NCBI GenBank assembly: GCA_051453625.1
Contig: JBOZIK010000001.1
Span: 177,716,328 to 177,780,327 of the forward strand
Length of the DNA: 64,000 nucleotides
Source of the DNA: Welwitschia mirabilis
Lineage: Eukaryota > Gnetophyta > Gnetopsida > Welwitschiales
Reading direction: 5' to 3'
The notes under the pieces are model-generated. The model did not search any database. It saw only the letters and a list, made by a program, of their open reading frames with translations, and was not told the origin of the DNA. Both the position numbers and the translations under genes were made by a program. Positions 59,979 to 64,000 of the stretch are shown here, in pieces (within the stretch, counting starts at the first letter, position 1; the number at the start of each line of letters is the position of its first letter).

Positions 59979-62900
59979 ACTAAACTTCTAGTACATAATA
60001 CCTAAGTTGATATGATTGTTAATGCTCGTAATGGATTCTATATCAACATCTGAAATAAAAAGTAATGGTTTTCTATCTAGAATAATTGGTTTTCTATCTC
60101 TAGNNNNNNNNNNTAAAGAATACCATTAGCTATAAAAGACAAATAAAATGTACTAGCCAAGTTTCTTAGAAATACCTTATTCTTAAGATAAACTAATCTT
60201 CAATTTACTCTTTAAAATAAAAGACATCATTAGTAGAATAAGGCACTAAGTTATGATTAGAATTAATCCTTCTATGCATTTTCACTAGGATTATTGATAA
60301 AGTAATATCATTAGTTGTTATCATTATTAATAATCTATCACAATAACTATTAATATCTTTATAACTATAATAAACTGCTAGACTGATAAATATGTGTTAT
60401 CCTCTTTTATAATTAACCAGGAGAGATAGATAAAGAAAAACATATTTTCAATGTTATTACCATAGTAACAGTGGCTTGAAATAAATTCTCTAAGTAAAAT
60501 TACAATGGTATTTTTTGAAATGATCTTATGAATTTATATTTAAAATACATGTTGTTACTTGATTACTGAAAGAAACATGGTTACATAATGAACTAAATTT
60601 TTTGAAAGGCTCATTCTTTGAGTCATTAAGATATTTAATAAGGGATAATCTTGTGAATCTAGATCTTATCTACACATAAAAGGAAGAGAAATGATCAAAT
60701 CCTCTTACATGATAATCATGTGTTATAATTCTCATCAATGTAGGACTAAATGGATTCTCTTAGGCTCTTTACCTTTTTTATCATACTTGAAAAACATGTT
60801 TTTGCTTTATCTATTTTATCATGAATAGTATTGAGATTTTTATATGGATGCATCCTTTAAATGAAATGTTATGAGAATACTATTTGGTATGATACTTATC
60901 GATGTAGCAGTGATGTACATCTAGTTACTACTATAGTTTTTTGTTGTATTCCTTAAAGGTAACCAACTTCAATATTTCCCCCCCCCCTAACTCATCATAT
61001 CTCATACATGCAAAGAATGTTTTATGCTGTGTAAAGATTACATCTTTAAATGACTTCTTCTATAGGCTATTGAAATATCTTGATTATATTAACTTCCATT
61101 GAAATTTCTCAAAAAGACTATTAATATGTTTTAACACACTTTTCTAATTTATTGTACTTGATAGGTAATTTAGTAATTTTCTTGTTTCATCTTTATCTTC
61201 TTGTTTTGTTAAGTTTGAATAAAATGTCTACCTCATTTGAAATGACACTAATAAATATTTTGATAATAATTAAATGACTTAATAAAGGTGTTAATTTTCC
61301 TTTATTTGAATGATTACAAGTTTCATTACTATTTAAAAAAATTATACTAATGATTGAAATATGTACTCTTTGGAATTTCATGAAGTTTGAACCATGCATC
61401 TTTACATAATTAAAAACCTAAATATTACATATTTTTTAGAAAATACAGAATATCATTCTTTAATAAATAAATTACTTGTAATGTACTTAAAATGTATTCA
61501 TCTCTATCATTAGTCTCATATTTATGCATATTTTTACATGTTTAATAGGTGTTTGTAAGATGAAATTAGAAAAAGATATTTAATTCATAACACTTAAAGT
61601 TAATAATATCATTTAGATCAACTGATTGTTTTTTTTTAATTGTATTTTTATCTATATTTTTACTTAACTCATTTAATAAAGCATCAAAAATAGTTAACAT
61701 ATATTCCTTTGTTGTCTTTCTACTTCTGCCAGTTTTGTCCTTAAGATGAGTGCTATATATCTATATATCCATACCTAAATCATTTTTTACTAGCTCCCAA
61801 TCATTCCACTAAATTGCTTGTAAAATGATAGAAATTGATATATTTATCTTTTCTTTTGTACTCTTATCTTTTAACAGATCTATTTGTTAATTAATTATTA
61901 AATTATTTGACTTTACATTAGTTCACATGTGGTATAATAAAAATGAACATGATTTATAAATACTGAAAAATGGTAGGATACTAGTTTTATTGCATGAATG
62001 TCTGTTTCATGTTCTTAAATAAATACTATAATGCCTTGACCTTTATATCCTTTTTATGCAAATTTACATAAGATCGATACTAGATAATTATAATATTATT
62101 CTCTCACTAAGTAGTTATCCATGCCTATTAAAAATAATCAAATCAAAGTATAATTCTATTAATAAATAAAGTAAGTTAACTGATTTATTACATTAGATGA
62201 AAAATAGTGACATTTTTTGTATTTATTTTGATTAGAAATACTATGATTAATATTTTATTGCATATATTTTAACATATTAATTAATTTAATGTTTTTTAAA
62301 TTTAGTTAAATAGTTCTTATTTGCTCCTAGTGTATTATTATATTCATAATAGAAAGAAAACTACTTAAAAACAACTGATGAACATCTTATTAAAAACAAA
62401 TAAGTTCATTCTTAAATATTATTAAACATCATGTTTTAAAAATATGATATTTGATGTTAAGAATAGAAAACAATATCATATTAATAAGTGTGGATTTTAT
62501 AAGTATGAGAATGAACATGTAAATAAAATGTAGAAATGAGAAAAGAAAATTAACATGATTCCCATCCCTAATCAATCTGAAACTCAAGATGAGCAATGTT
62601 TTCCATTAATCATCTCAAATTAATTTTACACATAAACTTCAATAATTTGTCCCTTTTCCTCTAGCTTTCTCTTGTTTAATCTCCCATATCTCTCCTTAAG
62701 TATCTTACTTTTTATTTTATAAGTATAAATAGCTCAACTAATTATTTGAGTACATGCAATATTCAATTTCATTCCATGAATTTAAATTTAACCTAAAATA
62801 TAAGAAATATGTTAAATCTTAACAATAAGGTTTAAAAATTTACAAATAGTAAATAATTCATCTATGAAATTTATTATTCCTGTGATGTGTATTTGTTCAA

Positions 62901-62985
62901 GTGCTTAAGTTTGAAAATATTCTATCATTTATAAAATAAATAGATATCTTACATAATACATCATACTAGCATGAGTGGGAGTAGA
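59979..62985. other. Unassigned AT-rich sequence
   Basis: About 3 kb with no recognisable domain, LTR pair or RNA gene. It has a 10-base gap at 60104. A C run (CCCCCCCCCC) at about 60977 stands out. On the minus strand at about 61690-61830, a stretch reads WNDWELVKNDLGMDI and, further on, SRKTTKEYMLTIFDALLNEL, which could be a faint coding trace of a DNA transposon or host gene. I cannot assign it. The rest is very AT-rich. Confidence 0.4.
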
Positions 62986-63230
62986 CTTGAAATGTCGTAT
63001 TCACGTTGAAGACTATGAGATGAGACTTAGCTTGCTTTGTAAAATGAAATAGGAACTAGAAATAATTAATAATGCAATGAAAATAAAGAAATGCAATGCA
63101 AATGCAAACTACAACTAATCCATATGAAATGAAAAATGAACTAACTCTACTTGCTTTCAGCCTTAACAAAGATTGTCCTTGATGATCTATATCACCCAAG
63201 AAATTATTACTAGATCAAGGGCAATCATAA

Positions 63231-63374
63231 ACCATAAGGATAATCTAAGAACCTAACATGAAAATATGAAAATAAAAGAAATTTTATATTAAAAAAGAGT
63301 AATAAGCCTCTGGTTACAAAATAATCTGGTCTGAATGGAGGATACACAGCTCTCCACCAAGTGCATGTCTTTCT
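63231..63374. repeat. 144-bp copy, left of gap
   Basis: ACCATAAGGATAATCTAAG ... GCATGTCTTTCT; the same 144 bases with three substitutions are at 63479-63622 across a 100-base N run. It is probably a scaffold overlap that was not merged. Confidence 0.85.
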
Positions 63375-63478
63375 NNNNNNNNNNNNNNNNNNNNNNNNNN
63401 NNNNNNNNNNNNNNNNNNNNNNNNNNNNNNNNNNNNNNNNNNNNNNNNNNNNNNNNNNNNNNNNNNNNNNNNNNATTA

Positions 63479-63622
63479 ACCATAAGGATAATCTAAGAAC
63501 ATAACATGAAAATATGAAAATAAAAGAAATTTTATATTAACAAAGAGTAATAAGCATCTGGTTACAAAATAATCTGGTCTGAATGGAGGATACACAGCTC
63601 TCCACCAAGTGCATGTCTTTCT
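63479..63622. repeat. 144-bp copy, right of gap
   Basis: It matches 63231-63374 with differences CCTAAC/CATAAC, AAAAAA/AACAAA and GCCTCT/GCATCT, all A/C exchanges. Confidence 0.85.
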
Positions 63623-63710
63623 GTAATGCTCAAGATGGATCTTCCGCTCTTCGATCTTCATCATAAGAATTCTTGGTACAACGAAGATGAGAAGAAGAGT
63701 TAAAGTGGGG

Positions 63711-63720
63711 TTTATTTATA
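63711..63720 (-). promoter_or_regulatory. TATA box in G4
   Basis: TATAAATAAA on the minus strand, with a Pyr-rich leader and an ATG 46 bases on (63664, MMKIEERKIHLEHYRK). Confidence 0.5.
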
Positions 63721-64000
63721 ACAACTCATAGCAGAAAATGATAAACATTAGATGCAGTTAGGTGCGCTCATAAATGAAATGGACAAAATGTTCAAAGGTC
63801 ACTATCAGAGTTGGTTACATGTTAGTGTCATCCAGATGATAGTCCAAATGATATTGGGGATGACAGCACATTATAAATGATAACTTAGAATGATGACTCA
63901 GTGGTGATTTAATAGTCCACATCAACAGTCATCGTCTTGCCTATTGTGATGACAATGTAGGGGATGACGATCTTCTTTGATCATTTTCTTGAAGAGAACT

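Larger units (their letters stand above)
62985..64000 (-). repeat. G4: partial LTR/leader of a minus-strand retroelement
   Basis: The minus strand has TTATAAATAAACCCC (TATA box at 63711-63720), a leader, and then GTCTTCAACGTGAATACGAC (about 62998-63020) and CTACTCCCACTCATGCTAG, phrasing I associate with the end of Athila/Tat-like LTRs. The element would extend past the window end. No PBS was recognised. A 100-base gap sits inside, with 144-bp copies on both sides. Confidence 0.45.

Noticed and set aside
51785-59983. Target duplication of G3 (CTATT versus ACTAA)
   Set aside because: The pentamers do not match; shared CTATTTGATG near both LTR starts comes from the PBS-side duplication or chance.
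61193-61399. 68-codon minus-strand open frame
   Set aside because: Very AT-rich, low-complexity Ile/Lys/Ser content, no domain, no promoter; expected by chance.

Overview
The window looks like nuclear DNA of a flowering plant, and essentially all of it is transposable-element debris. It is AT-rich and CG-poor. I find no intact host gene, no tRNA or rRNA and no CRISPR array. The evidence for a plant is the mix of families: SIRE-like and short-LTR Ty1/copia, Athila-like and chromovirus-like Ty3/gypsy, and L1-type LINEs. LTR elements primed by initiator-Met tRNA and TATAAATA-type promoters fit the same picture. The species cannot be told. Almost every coding region is full of TAG/TAA/TGA codons with few frameshifts, as expected of old methylated DNA decaying by C-to-T change.

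Layout: (1) 1-7528, minus-strand SIRE-like copia C1, whose 5' LTR is at 6193-7528. (2) About 7731-11335, plus-strand copia C2a, with a 193-bp 3' LTR but no 5' LTR and most of its RT missing. (3) 11336-11647, integrase core of an old minus-strand Athila-like gypsy, G1. (4) 11648-18746, complete plus-strand copia C2b of the same family as C2a, with 193/194-bp LTRs and a perfect ATATT target duplication. (5) 18747-20430, G1 resumes: integrase zinc region, RNase H and RT. (6) 20431-46636, minus-strand SIRE-like copia C3 with about 1.48-kb LTRs, inserted inside the G1 RT. C3 is itself split by plus-strand gypsy G2 (27075-36179) in its integrase and by an L1 LINE (about 39629-45645) in its 5' LTR. 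(7) 46637-47205, G1 resumes again, giving the protease-RT linker and start of RT. (8) About 47210-51370, a second, more decayed L1 LINE. (9) 51790-59978, Athila-like G3, minus strand, with 1.28- and 1.32-kb LTRs, gag and protease but no visible pol. (10) 59979-62985, unassigned AT-rich sequence. (11) About 62985-64000, part of another minus-strand LTR or leader with a TATA box.

The clearest overall result is that one G1 element can be read through three interruptions, which orders the insertions: G1 is oldest, then C2b and C3 entered it, then G2 and LINE1 entered C3. The least explained parts are the roughly 4-kb leader of G2 and several local duplications. The G2 leader holds a TATA-headed, intron-bearing antisense transcription unit and a dense array of a short CGACATCRCACTT-like motif. 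The local duplications, including tandemly repeated primer-binding sites in C2b and G3, sit at retroelement control regions. Ten-, 100-, 471- and 660-base N runs mark assembly gaps, and some of these have duplicated edges.
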